Below are positions 52,225-61,733 of a DNA stretch of 64,000 nucleotides, piece by piece. The stretch is from the NCBI RefSeq assembly GCF_021440085.1, contig NZ_JAKCPW010000006.1, forward strand, positions 248,001 through 312,000. The letters run 5' to 3'. The notes beneath the pieces are model-generated. The model made no database searches. It was given only the letters and a program-made list of their open reading frames with translations, and had not been told where the DNA came from. The translations under genes were made by a program, and so were the position numbers. The stretch comes from Dyadobacter sp. CY261 (lineage in GTDB: Bacteria > Bacteroidota > Bacteroidia > Cytophagales > Spirosomataceae). The stretch's first letter is position 1, and the number at the start of each line of letters is the position of its first letter.

Positions 52225-52935
52225 ATGAGCGCTGCTAAATCTGCAAACTCGGCTCCGAAAGTACTGGTAGTTGACGATGACTCTGATATTGTTGAACTTC
52301 TGGAATATAACTTAACCAAGGAAGGGTATTCGGTACTGACCGCTTCCAACGGCAGGAAAGCCATCGACATTGCCAAGGTTTTTATACCCGATCTTATCCT
52401 TCTGGACATCATGATGCCTCAACTCGACGGCATCGAGACCGGCCGGATTCTTCGCCAGAACCCCGATATCAGAAATACCTATATTTTGTTCCTTACTGCC
52501 CGCTCCGAAGAGTATTCGGAGGTTGCCGCATTTGAAGTAGGTGCCGACGATTACATTACCAAGCCGATCAAGCCACGCGCATTGATGAGCCGGATCAATG
52601 CATTGTTCCGCCGAGAAGCACAAAAGGCAGAATCGGGTGATACTATTGAGATTCTTGATTTGGCGATCAATCGTAAGAACTATACGGTGACACAAGGCGG
52701 GGAGAAATCAACTGTTCTGCCCAAGAAGGAATTTGAATTACTGTTCTTCCTAGCGCAAACACCCAACAAGGTTTTCAGCCGTGACGAACTGCTGCAAAAA
52801 ATCTGGGGAGCGGACATTTATGTTCTAGAAAGAACCGTCGACGTCCATATCCGTAAGTTGCGGGAAAAGCTGGGCGACAGTTATATTAAAACCCTGAAGG
52901 GTGTGGGCTACATGTTCAGCAACGAACGGGACTAG
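52225..52935 (+). CDS. OmpR-family response regulator (PhoB-like)
   Basis: This is a 236-aa protein: a receiver with VDDDSD and phospho-acceptor Asp in LILLDIMMP, Lys in DDYITKPIKP, then a winged helix (KKEFELLFFLAQTPNKVFSRDELLQKIWG, then RTVDVHIRKLREKLG). The usual phosphate or envelope signal would be expected from the PhoB-like sequence, but the cognate histidine kinase is not in the window. It converges with the AsmA-like gene with a 3-bp gap. Confidence 0.9.
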   Translation: MSAAKSANSAPKVLVVDDDSDIVELLEYNLTKEGYSVLTASNGRKAIDIAKVFIPDLILLDIMMPQLDGIETGRILRQNPDIRNTYILFLTARSEEYSEVAAFEVGADDYITKPIKPRALMSRINALFRREAQKAESGDTIEILDLAINRKNYTVTQGGEKSTVLPKKEFELLFFLAQTPNKVFSRDELLQKIWGADIYVLERTVDVHIRKLREKLGDSYIKTLKGVGYMFSNERD

Positions 52936-52938
52936 CCG

Positions 52939-55443
52939 TCACCGCTCTACTTCTTCGAGCTTTTTAACCTCGGACTCGTCCTCTTTGGATTTGTCTTTCT
53001 TCTTTCGTCGGAAAGCGAGTTTGATGTTAACTTCACCATTCTCATCGATTGCACGGAGGAATATTTTTGAACCTTCGCGCTTTTCAGGGTTGTTTGGATC
53101 CAGCACGTACGTTGAATCACGCTTTTTGAGGTTACTAAGCGGGATTTGGATGTTAATATCCGTTTTGTTTCCAAAACTGTAAATCCCATCGATGAAAAGT
53201 GTCAGTAGGTTAGACTCTATTTCCATTGGCGCGATATCTATTTCCTGTCCGGTCAGCCGGAAATCGTTGCGTATGGGCGCAAATTTGACGCGTTCGAAGT
53301 TCCGCTTTTTGAAGATCAGCTTTTTCATCTTCATGAACGGCTCGAAGTTGATAATGTAGGCATTCGTCAGATCGATCCTTAACAGCCCTTTCATGCTTTC
53401 GGGCACCAGCTTTACATTGTTATTCAATGTCGACTCAAAACTAAAATTCGTGTTCAGGATGCCTTTCAGATTCTGATGGGTCAAGGTTTTTTGCCCAAAA
53501 TTATCAAAAGAGTAAAAAACGGAATGGACATCCGCATTCTCGATCCGGGCACGGACAGCCATATGCGGCAATTTCCCGGAACCCGCATTATCCATCTCCC
53601 CCGACAGCCGCACTCTTCCAGCACCAAAAGCTTTTAACTGGAAGTACTCGATACTCACCGCATTATTGCTGATCGTCAGTTGCCCCTTGACATCACGCCC
53701 TGTGAAGTTGCGGTAACGAACTTTCTTAGCATCCAGCTTGGCGACGATCTCCATTTTGTCGATCGCGTTATCCAGCAATTCCGAAAGTTTCAAGGAACTC
53801 CTCGATTTCGGCTTGCTGTTGCTTTTTGCCGCCAGCAAAGGTTCGAGCCAGTTGAGCTGCCAATCAGGAATATTGACATCCACGTTGGCGCGAAGCGATT
53901 TTGGCGAACCAAAAAGATAAGGGATAAGGTCTAGTAACGTCCCCCGCACATAAAGCATATTCTGGCCATCGGAAAACCGTAGGTTCGGCAGCACCATCAC
54001 TTTTTCATTGAATGTCAGATCCCCATTTATTTTACTGACGCTTACTTTTTGCGGTAAGTAGTCCATTGCAATGTTTTTAAGCGCTACTTTACCTACCACT
54101 TTGCCGTCGAAATTGTCTTTCCCGGCATTGTAAAAGCGTTTTAAATTGCCACTAAAATGGAAATCGATCCGGGCAGATCCATGTTTGAAACGATAGCGGG
54201 AAGGATCGAGCAGCGCGCCCATATTCGTGGAATCAGCCTCAATGCGTCCGTCGATATCGGCGCGGGGATTACGAAAGTTGTTGACAACCAGTTTAAATGC
54301 AAATGGAATAGTTTCAAAAAAGCCTGTAATTTTCGGTGCGATCAGACGAGAATTATAAACGTCTGCAAGCTTGGTGGTATCGGCACGATTAGTGAATGTT
54401 CCGGATGCCTTCATTTTGCGCAGTACGCCCACGGGAAGGTTGTACCTGAACGTATCAGTTTCGAAATGGACGTCGACCTGTGGTTTTAAGCCCGGCCGCC
54501 CGAGGATTCCCGCTATTTTTACCTGCGTATCCACGTTCGTTTGAACGCCAATGGAGTCTATCTGTTTTTGTAGCCGGGTGTTCAGCAATGGCAAAGCGTC
54601 TTTTACAGCTATTCCTTTTGCTTCGAAATTGAGGGTAAATACTTTTATGGTGTCCGAAAAATCGAAAACTCCGTTAATCCCGATTTTACTATGGGTAGCG
54701 CTCTCCAAAATGGACGGGTATATTTTCAGCTTTTTCTCATCCTCATTGTAAGCCAGCACTAATGCGAGCGTAGTCTCCTGATTTTTCAGAAAACTGCCTT
54801 TATCAACCTTAAAAGTTAGACCATTAAAGAAAACCGATCCTGTAAAACTCGCATTTGTACTTGAATCGGTGCGCTCGATAATGTTGGTAGCATCGCGGAA
54901 AAGCGCCCCGAAATACTTTTCCTTTACCGAGTCGGAATAGGCTACGCCAAAATTCAGAAAGCGGATATTTCCCAGTTTTTTGATTATTCCGTCGTCGGTT
55001 TTCTTGGAGTCTTTCTTCTTGTTATCATCGCCGTCTGATTTGAAAATCGAAAGATTCGAATAGCCATCCTTTTGCACGAACAATTTCAACCCGCCGTCTT
55101 CCAGCACCAGATTTTTGATACGCACATCTCCGGACAGGATCCGTTTGAAATCGATCGCTACGTGAATTTTACCAGCTTCCAGAAACGGTTTGTGATGAAC
55201 GTTATAAAGTGTGTCGGTAAGTTTCACATCATATAGCGTAAAGTTCAATCCCAAACCTCCATAAAAAGGTCGGAATTTAAAATCACCGATTGCCAGGTTA
55301 CCATTCAGATTTTCATTGATCAACTCCTGTGCGCTCCTGAAAAGCTTTTCCCTGTTTTTGTAAACCCAAAACTCCACAGCCCCGAAGAGTACAAAGCCAA
55401 CCAGCGCAACGATACCAATGATTTTTAAAACTTTCGAAGACAT
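52939..55443 (-). CDS. AsmA-like membrane-anchored protein
   Basis: This is an 834-aa protein. One N-terminal transmembrane helix (IIGIVALVGFVLFGAVEFWVYKN) is followed by a long periplasmic beta-rich part with AsmA/TamB-type repeats (VHVAIDFKRILSGDVRIKNLVLEDGGLKLF, then LSGEMDNAGSGKLP). A basic, Lys/Glu-rich tail ends the protein. Family members are thought to move lipids or help outer-membrane assembly. It is the only gene on its strand here, before lysS. Confidence 0.8.
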   Translation of the reverse strand: MSSKVLKIIGIVALVGFVLFGAVEFWVYKNREKLFRSAQELINENLNGNLAIGDFKFRPFYGGLGLNFTLYDVKLTDTLYNVHHKPFLEAGKIHVAIDFKRILSGDVRIKNLVLEDGGLKLFVQKDGYSNLSIFKSDGDDNKKKDSKKTDDGIIKKLGNIRFLNFGVAYSDSVKEKYFGALFRDATNIIERTDSSTNASFTGSVFFNGLTFKVDKGSFLKNQETTLALVLAYNEDEKKLKIYPSILESATHSKIGINGVFDFSDTIKVFTLNFEAKGIAVKDALPLLNTRLQKQIDSIGVQTNVDTQVKIAGILGRPGLKPQVDVHFETDTFRYNLPVGVLRKMKASGTFTNRADTTKLADVYNSRLIAPKITGFFETIPFAFKLVVNNFRNPRADIDGRIEADSTNMGALLDPSRYRFKHGSARIDFHFSGNLKRFYNAGKDNFDGKVVGKVALKNIAMDYLPQKVSVSKINGDLTFNEKVMVLPNLRFSDGQNMLYVRGTLLDLIPYLFGSPKSLRANVDVNIPDWQLNWLEPLLAAKSNSKPKSRSSLKLSELLDNAIDKMEIVAKLDAKKVRYRNFTGRDVKGQLTISNNAVSIEYFQLKAFGAGRVRLSGEMDNAGSGKLPHMAVRARIENADVHSVFYSFDNFGQKTLTHQNLKGILNTNFSFESTLNNNVKLVPESMKGLLRIDLTNAYIINFEPFMKMKKLIFKKRNFERVKFAPIRNDFRLTGQEIDIAPMEIESNLLTLFIDGIYSFGNKTDINIQIPLSNLKKRDSTYVLDPNNPEKREGSKIFLRAIDENGEVNIKLAFRRKKKDKSKEDESEVKKLEEVER

Positions 55444-55594
55444 GAACGAAGAGGTTTAGCGCTGTTGATGTCAGGGAACAGATCGCTTCGATTACAATAT
55501 AAGGAAGACATTAATAGCGTGCCAGAAATAATGTCCCAACGGCCATGTCAGCATCTTACCGGCCATCTTGCTCGCTATTGAGCACAAAATGTAG

Positions 55595-55602
55595 TAGTTT
55601 TG
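55595..55602 (+). promoter_or_regulatory. Bacteroidota -7 box for lysS
   Basis: TAGTTTTG, identical to the box before gldH, lies 50 bp before the lysS start. A TTG sits 14 bp upstream, closer than the usual -33 distance, so only the -7 element is convincing. Confidence 0.45.
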
Positions 55603-55651
55603 CGCACTCTTTTGGAATACCTAATTCCATTTACCAATCCATTGCTTTAAG

Positions 55652-57367
55652 ATGCTACTGAGCGAACAGGAAATACTGCGCCGCCAAAAACGTGAAGAAC
55701 TCATGAGGATGGGCATTGAGCCGTATCCGGCGGAAGAATTTGTCGTAAATACGTACGCGACGGACATCCTCAAAAACTACGAAAACAACAAGATCGACTA
55801 TAAACACGTCACAATGGCCGGCCGGCTGATGGGCTTCCGCATTATGGGAAGCGCCGCGTTCGCCGAGTTTCAGGACAGCACCGGACGTATACAGTTGTAC
55901 TTCCGCCGCGACGACCTTTGCCCCGGCGAAGATAAGACGTTGTATAACACCGTTTTCAAAAAGTTGCTCGACATTGGCGATATGATCGCCGTAACAGGAT
56001 TTGTTTTCACCACGCAAACCGGTGAAATTTCCGTACATGTGCAGGAATTTACCATATTAAACAAATCACTACGACCGCTGCCTGTCGTAAAGCGCGATGA
56101 GGAAGGCAATACCTATGATGGATTCACTGATCCCGAACTGCGTTACCGCCAACGTTACGTAGACCTGATCGTAAACCCGGAAATACGCGATATTTTCATT
56201 AAACGTGCCCGGATTATTACCACCATGCGCTCTTACTTTGACGCAAATGGGTGGCTGGAAGTAGAAACACCGGTATTGCAGTCGATCCACGGCGGTGCGG
56301 CGGCGAGGCCATTCACAACCCACCATAATGCACTCGACCTGGGCTTGTACCTGCGCATTGCAACGGAGCTGCATTTGAAACGCCTTATCGTGGGCGGCTT
56401 TGAAGGGGTGTATGAATTTGGGAAACTGTTCCGCAACGAAGGAATGGACCGTACCCACAACCCAGAGTTCACCACCGTCGAGCTTTACGTTGCTTATAAA
56501 GACTACCTCTGGATGATGAACATGACCGAGCAAGTGCTTGAAAAAGTAGCACTCGCCGTGAATGGCACTACGAAAGCGACATTCGGTGATGTGGAGCTGG
56601 ATTTTGCAGGTCCTTATCCGCGACTCAGCATTACAGATGCGATCAAACAATATACAGGTCTGGACGTGGAAACGCTGGACGATGTCGCGATCCGCGAGCA
56701 ATGCCGTGCCTGGGGAATGGAAGTGAACGAGAGCATGGGTAAAGGAAAACTGATCGACGAGATTTTTGGCGAGAAAGTGGAATCTAACATTATTCAGCCC
56801 ACATTTATCATCGACCATCCGGTTGAAATGTCTCCGCTTACTAAGAAACACCGCACCAAAAAAGGCATGGTAGAGCGATTCGAACTGTTTATTAACGGTC
56901 GTGAGGTAGCCAACGCCTATTCCGAGTTGAACGACCCGATTGAGCAAAAAGAGCGTTTCGAAGACCAGCTGCGCCTGAAAGAAAAAGGTGACGACGAGGC
57001 AATGGAAATGGACGACGACTTCATCCGTTCGCTCGAATATGGAATGCCGCCGACGGCCGGTATCGGTATCGGTATCGACCGGCTCACTATGTTGCTTACC
57101 AACAATGCCAGCATTCAGGAAGTTATTTTCTTCCCGCAAATGCGGCCGGAAAAAAAGACTGAGATTGCGAAAGAGTCGGATTATGTTACCGCCGGCGTTC
57201 CTGCGGTGTGGGTACCAGCATTGCAGAAAATGAATATCCTGACCATCGAGCAACTGAAAGGTGCAAATGCAAACAAGATTTTCAACGATCTCGGCGGAAT
57301 GCGCAAAAAACTCAAAATTGACGAAAAGATGCCTCTTCTGGACGATATTAAGTCTTGGGTGGAATAG
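55652..57367 (+). CDS. lysS: lysyl-tRNA synthetase, class II
   Basis: This is a 571-aa enzyme that charges tRNA-Lys. The OB-fold anticodon-binding domain (residues about 55-160) precedes the class II core with motif 1 ([21 protein letters not shown]), motif 2 ([21 protein letters not shown]) and motif 3 ([14 protein letters not shown]). It is about 65 aa longer than E. coli LysS because of a C-terminal extension with a helical tail ([19 protein letters not shown]), as often found in Bacteroidota. The convergent cold-shock gene follows after a terminator. Confidence 0.97.
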   Translation: MLLSEQEILRRQKREELMRMGIEPYPAEEFVVNTYATDILKNYENNKIDYKHVTMAGRLMGFRIMGSAAFAEFQDSTGRIQLYFRRDDLCPGEDKTLYNTVFKKLLDIGDMIAVTGFVFTTQTGEISVHVQEFTILNKSLRPLPVVKRDEEGNTYDGFTDPELRYRQRYVDLIVNPEIRDIFIKRARIITTMRSYFDANGWLEVETPVLQSIHGGAAARPFTTHHNALDLGLYLRIATELHLKRLIVGGFEGVYEFGKLFRNEGMDRTHNPEFTTVELYVAYKDYLWMMNMTEQVLEKVALAVNGTTKATFGDVELDFAGPYPRLSITDAIKQYTGLDVETLDDVAIREQCRAWGMEVNESMGKGKLIDEIFGEKVESNIIQPTFIIDHPVEMSPLTKKHRTKKGMVERFELFINGREVANAYSELNDPIEQKERFEDQLRLKEKGDDEAMEMDDDFIRSLEYGMPPTAGIGIGIDRLTMLLTNNASIQEVIFFPQMRPEKKTEIAKESDYVTAGVPAVWVPALQKMNILTIEQLKGANANKIFNDLGGMRKKLKIDEKMPLLDDIKSWVE

Positions 57368-57370
57368 ATT

Positions 57371-57412
57371 ACCAATTAAAAATGCCGCTAGATAGCGGCA
57401 TTTTTAATTGGT
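57371..57412. terminator. bidirectional terminator between lysS and cold-shock gene
   Basis: A perfect 20-bp inverted repeat with a 2-nt GA centre (arms 57371-57390 and 57393-57412, core AATGCCGCTA/TAGCGGCATT) with A/T runs in both arms, between convergent genes. Confidence 0.9.
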
Positions 57413-57430
57413 CTTGCAAAAAAAATATAG

Positions 57431-57625
57431 TTATATCTTTTTTACCTGTACGGCATTAAGTCCTTTTTTACCTTCAACGACTTCGTACTCTACTTGGTCA
57501 TTTTCACGGATAGTAAGTCCTCCCAATCCTGTCACATGGACAAAAATGTCCTTTTTTGTGTCGTCTTCCACGATGAAGCCGTATCCCTTAGCTTCATTGA
57601 AAAATTTTACAGTACCTGTTGGCAT
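57431..57625 (-). CDS. cold-shock domain protein (CspA-like)
   Basis: This is a 64-aa protein with RNP1 GYGFIV and RNP2 IFVHV motifs in a cold-shock fold, starting from ATG 57625. It should act as an RNA chaperone. The start was chosen because it gives MPTGTVKFFNEAKGYGF, the usual N-terminus; a longer frame adds an unrelated leader. A long 5' leader is likely, as is usual for this family. Confidence 0.93.
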   Translation of the reverse strand: MPTGTVKFFNEAKGYGFIVEDDTKKDIFVHVTGLGGLTIRENDQVEYEVVEGKKGLNAVQVKKI

Positions 57626-57979
57626 AATAGTTGAAATAAAAAAATTGAAATAAGGTGAAAATACAGGAGAAATGTAAGGCGTTTCAGTTAAAAGTCGTGA
57701 TGACTCTACCAAATAATTGAGGGAGGCTCAACGCATTGGCAAAAGAAATTTTGGAAATTTCCCCGAAGACATCTTGATTATAATGAACTACTTACAAAAT
57801 CTTCAATCACAAAGAAACAAAAATTGTTTGTAAAACAATTTATTTGATTAAAGAATTTGAAAATTTACGATCTAGCGGTATTTTGCCGTTTTGGCCTTAC
57901 TTAAAGTAAAAATTACACTACAGAATTGCATATCCGGGCGAAAATCGCTAATTATGAGGTAATTATTCCAAACACAGGT

Positions 57980-58201
57980 ATGAACAAGTTCAGGTATTTC
58001 GTTGAGAATCAGATATTTGGCGTTTGTGCTGAACTGGGAGAAAAACTCAATTTCCCGGCCAGCAGCATCCGTAAATACTTCATCTATGCCACTTTCATGA
58101 CCTTCGGCTCACCTATTATATTATATTTGGTGTTGGCATTCTGGATGGAGTTGCACCAGCATTGGCGCAAGCATAACAGTCCTACGATCTGGGAACTTTA
58201 A
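57980..58201 (+). CDS. PspC-domain membrane protein
   Basis: This is a 73-aa protein from ATG 57980, the start that gives the PspC pattern (FGVCAELGEKLNFPASSIRKYFI, then ILYLVLAFWM). The second half is a transmembrane helix. PspC proteins take part in envelope stress responses. Its stop codon overlaps the end of the convergent glycosyltransferase gene by 20 bp. Confidence 0.75.
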   Translation: MNKFRYFVENQIFGVCAELGEKLNFPASSIRKYFIYATFMTFGSPIILYLVLAFWMELHQHWRKHNSPTIWEL

Positions 58202-59210
58202 TCGGCTCGATCCCGGTAAGCTTATCAAATTTGTGCTTTCCGAGCACAAAATACTCCCATACCACACTCCTGTAATAAAGCGGGGCCCGGTGTCGCGTGC
58301 GCGGTGTATTCCTTGTTAGCTTCGGTATCATTCTGTAAAACGCGAAATGCGCTCTTATAATGGCCAAAACGTCGGGCCAGGCGCCAGTGGCCATGAACCG
58401 TGCGCTGGAAATGCCATCCAACACCAATCTGATTAACACTGTCTTCCATCTCCGGCCTTTCGGTAGGTTCTTATAGAGCATGATCAGATTGTTCCGGTAA
58501 TTCAGAAAGGTCTTTCTCGGATTAGACTTGTGTAAAGTCCCCCCACCGACATGGTATACCATCGACTTTCCGCAGTAGGTGATGCGATATCTCATATTAA
58601 GCAGCCGCCAGCAAAGGTCAATTTCTTCCATGTGCGCGAAGAAGGACTCGTCAAAACCCGCAGCTTCGTGGAATGCCGATGACCGTACAAAAAGGCACGC
58701 TCCGGTGGCCCAGAAAACATCCCTCTCGTCATCATACTGTCCAAAATCCTCCTCGCGGGTATCGAAAATCCGACCTCGGCAGAAAGGATAGCCAAGGTAG
58801 TCCATATATCCGCCGGCTGCTCCCGCGTATTCGAAATGCGTAGGTAGGTCGTATGCGCGAATTTTTGGCTGGCAGGCGGCGATGCGTGGATCTGTTTCCA
58901 TGAAGGCGATCACCGGGTCAATCCAGTTTTCAGTAACTTCAATATCCGAGTTCAGCAGGATGTAATAATCGGCCCGAATGCGGTGCAATGCGTCGTTATA
59001 CCCTCCTGCATAACCTTTATTTTCATTAATGACCAGCGTGTTAAGCTCCGGGTAATGCGCATTGAGCCAGCTAAGCGACTGATCTGTTGAAGCGTTGTCA
59101 GCTATCCAGATAGCATTGCCTCCGGAATGTTCAACGACTTTGGGAAGAAATTTTTCGAGATAATGCTGACCGTTATAATTCAGGATTACAATCGCAACAG
59201 AGGGAGTCAT
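58182..59210 (-). CDS. family 2 glycosyltransferase
   Basis: This is a 342-aa GT-A enzyme. The N-terminus, SVAIVILNYNGQHYLEKFLP, is followed by WIADNASTDQS and, after an LNSDIEV acidic nucleotide-sugar site (D-x-D type), WATGACLFVRSSAF, and FFAHMEEIDLCWRL near the acceptor-binding site. It resembles rhamnosyl- or related transferases for cell-surface polysaccharides. It is 12 bp downstream of the YbaB gene and may be co-transcribed. Confidence 0.88.
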   Translation of the reverse strand: MTPSVAIVILNYNGQHYLEKFLPKVVEHSGGNAIWIADNASTDQSLSWLNAHYPELNTLVINENKGYAGGYNDALHRIRADYYILLNSDIEVTENWIDPVIAFMETDPRIAACQPKIRAYDLPTHFEYAGAAGGYMDYLGYPFCRGRIFDTREEDFGQYDDERDVFWATGACLFVRSSAFHEAAGFDESFFAHMEEIDLCWRLLNMRYRITYCGKSMVYHVGGGTLHKSNPRKTFLNYRNNLIMLYKNLPKGRRWKTVLIRLVLDGISSARFMATGAWPDVLAIIRAHFAFYRMIPKLTRNTPRTRHRAPLYYRSVVWEYFVLGKHKFDKLTGIEPIKVPRS

Positions 59211-59222
59211 TAGGTGTTCGGG

Positions 59223-59570
59223 TTATTTCATAAAGCCGCCCAAATCCAGCCCTGGAATGTTGGGAAGCACTCCATCCGTTGCCTTTTGCAGATGTTGTTT
59301 GATTTTGGGTTCAATGTTGTCGAAAGCTTTGTTGACCGCTGCCACGATCAGGTCCTGAAGCATTTCCTTATCTTCCGGGTTAACCAGATCCCTATCTACA
59401 TCCAGACTGATCAATGTCTTCTGCCCGTTGACTGTGGCTTTCACCATTCCCCCACCCGATTCAGCGGTTTCTGTAATATTAACGAGCTGTTCCTGTGCTT
59501 CTTTCATACGCGACTGAAGGTCCTTCATTTTGCCCATGAGGCCCATCATGTCCGCCATATTTCCAAACAT
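59223..59570 (-). CDS. YbaB/EbfC family nucleoid-associated protein
   Basis: This is a 115-aa protein with the family pattern MMGLMGKMKDLQSRMKEAQEQL, then GMVKATVNGQKTLISLDVD. It binds DNA as a dimer. The C-terminus is Gly-rich. It lies just upstream of the glycosyltransferase gene, same strand. Confidence 0.9.
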   Translation of the reverse strand: MFGNMADMMGLMGKMKDLQSRMKEAQEQLVNITETAESGGGMVKATVNGQKTLISLDVDRDLVNPEDKEMLQDLIVAAVNKAFDNIEPKIKQHLQKATDGVLPNIPGLDLGGFMK

Positions 59571-59625
59571 AGCTATCCTTATTAAGTTAATAACTTGACA
59601 AAACTTATTTCACAGAAATAGTTCC

Positions 59626-61548
59626 TCACCGTAAAAGCATAAAAGTACCGCTTTTTTCAACAGTTTGATCGATGTCGTCGACGAAAGTCATCTTGTAATA
59701 ATAATACCCAACAGGTGCATTGGTCCCGTCGAAGGTTCCGTCCCAACCCTTGGCAATGTCGTCAGAATGGAATACGACTATCCCCCATCGGTTCATCACA
59801 GAAAAGCTAAACGCCTGCAATTGAGTAGATTTTGCTTCCAGAATATCATTAAACCCGTCTCCATTGGGTGTGAAAGCATCCGGAACAAAGACCCCGGCAT
59901 TTCTGCGGTAGTTAATCACATTGGACAGGCTCTCGAAGCCGCCGTTTTGTGAAGTCGCCTTCACCTGAAAGTTGTATTCCAGATCGCTTTGATTGTTGAG
60001 TTTTACGGTGTAGGAAGTATTTTTTTGTACCGGAATGTCTTCGGAAGAACCGCTCGATCCGGTTTGCATTACTGTATATCCTTCAAATCCCCCCAGAATT
60101 GGTGATTCTGCCGTCCAGGAGAGCGTTGTCAGATTTCTATTTAAAAGTATCGTGCAGACCGGCTCTGAAGCAGGCACCTTTTGTCCGCAGGAATTCTCAT
60201 AGCTCATCCGGTAACAATAAGAAAGCTCACTGGTCTTAACCGCATCGTCGATAAATTCATTCTGATTATAAAGCGTAATTATCTTCTTAAAAACAGTCGA
60301 TCCGGCATCCGCCCTTTCAATGGAGAGCTGATAGGAGGCGTTGGGCCCTGCACCTGGTACTTCTGCTTTAATAGTCACACTACTCGCATCGAGGACCGAA
60401 ACGGATCCGCTGGTAAGAGGCTTGGGATTTCCAGTTTCCACCCTGACACCTACCGGAGCAGAGGTGGATGTTGCATTCTTCAACCTGGCTACTACCTGGT
60501 ATTCCGAAAAACTACCGCATTCAACGTCTTTGTCGGTATAGGTAAGATCGCCAATGTTCGTAAAACTTTTGATAACCGTACCGTCACGCAGCAAGTCATA
60601 GGATTCAAACTGCGTGGCGTCGGCATACTGATTCCACTTCAAAGTATTTGCTCCATCGGTTGAACTACCTGAAAGAATCATCGTACTAAGTGGCTGTGTG
60701 AGTGTGCTTCCAGCGCAAAGATCTTCGGATGATAGCCTGATTTTATAAATCTGCGCGGTATTCAGACCTTTAATGTCGTAAGGTTGCGTACCACCGGATG
60801 ACCTTCCCCCGTGTACTGTATAAGAAGTGCCATCAGTACTGAACTGGACTTGCGTTGGAATACCAGCGACGCCAAGATAAATAACACGGAGCGTCCCGTC
60901 ACCTCGCATTTCCACACTGGACATCTGGATTTCATTCAATTGAGGTCGCTCAAAAGTGATGGGTAGAGAAGCGGCTACACCTTTGTCACATGCCTTCCCT
61001 GCCGAATAATATCCCGTGAAAACAATGGTAGGGCTTTGTGATACATTGGCGTAATTATGTTCCAGCACCAGGTTATCCCCTTTTTGCCAGTTTTGGGTTT
61101 CTCCATCACCCCATTTGATCTCAATTCGGTCGTATGCCGTAAGAATGGAATTGTTCGTAAGAGAAACAATCACTTTACCACCCCCGCAGGATGAATAGTT
61201 AGCAGCGATCCCCCTTGTTTCGCTTACCTTGATCGTTTTACAGGCATAGCCAAGTTTCCCAGAAGAGAGAAATGCCTGTTGCAACATAATGAAGTTACCT
61301 GGGTTTCGATAAATGTATGAAGCAATACTTTGAAAGGTCGGGGCCTGTGACTTTCCGTCGTAACCTGCATTGTAGGATGCGAAATTTGAATTAGCTGTAT
61401 TAGTGATCCGAACAGTCAGCGGTGCACACCCCTCAGACTTATCCAGTTCAAAGCCGCCACCACCCTGGTTACACAAACCTTGCGCACCGACAAACGGAGA
61501 ATATAAAGTAACAAAAGCAAACAGAAGAAGAGGTAGTGTTATTCTCAT
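59626..61548 (-). CDS. secreted protein with gliding-motility C-terminal domain
   Basis: This is a 640-aa protein. A signal peptide (LPLLLFAFVTLYSPFVGAQG) is followed by beta-rich PKD- and fibronectin-like repeats, an EKSGTFMLLR end and the C-terminal gliding-motility-type domain (NAGVFVPDAFTPNGDGFNDILE, then WGIVVFHSDDIAKGWDGTFDG), a type IX secretion sorting signal. It is likely exported and attached to the surface. It is a paralogue of the next gene upstream, with the same domain order. Confidence 0.88.
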   Translation of the reverse strand: MRITLPLLLFAFVTLYSPFVGAQGLCNQGGGGFELDKSEGCAPLTVRITNTANSNFASYNAGYDGKSQAPTFQSIASYIYRNPGNFIMLQQAFLSSGKLGYACKTIKVSETRGIAANYSSCGGGKVIVSLTNNSILTAYDRIEIKWGDGETQNWQKGDNLVLEHNYANVSQSPTIVFTGYYSAGKACDKGVAASLPITFERPQLNEIQMSSVEMRGDGTLRVIYLGVAGIPTQVQFSTDGTSYTVHGGRSSGGTQPYDIKGLNTAQIYKIRLSSEDLCAGSTLTQPLSTMILSGSSTDGANTLKWNQYADATQFESYDLLRDGTVIKSFTNIGDLTYTDKDVECGSFSEYQVVARLKNATSTSAPVGVRVETGNPKPLTSGSVSVLDASSVTIKAEVPGAGPNASYQLSIERADAGSTVFKKIITLYNQNEFIDDAVKTSELSYCYRMSYENSCGQKVPASEPVCTILLNRNLTTLSWTAESPILGGFEGYTVMQTGSSGSSEDIPVQKNTSYTVKLNNQSDLEYNFQVKATSQNGGFESLSNVINYRRNAGVFVPDAFTPNGDGFNDILEAKSTQLQAFSFSVMNRWGIVVFHSDDIAKGWDGTFDGTNAPVGYYYYKMTFVDDIDQTVEKSGTFMLLR

Positions 61549-61733
61549 AAGTGTGGCAACATTAGACCCTGACCTTTTTCAAAGACGGTTGATAAACAAT
61601 AAGTTTGGGGAATCACATCGAATTCAAAAACGCAATAGCAAAAATAAGCTATTTAGGGGTGGCAAAAATGCGTACCTATTAAACGGAATTACCCAAAAAG
61701 TATTATCCCGCATGTACTGCTATTGAAAAAATC

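Noticed and set aside
56069-57253. 394-aa open frame antisense to lysS
   Set aside because: A long shadow of a highly biased, conserved gene; His- and Phe-rich with no motif.
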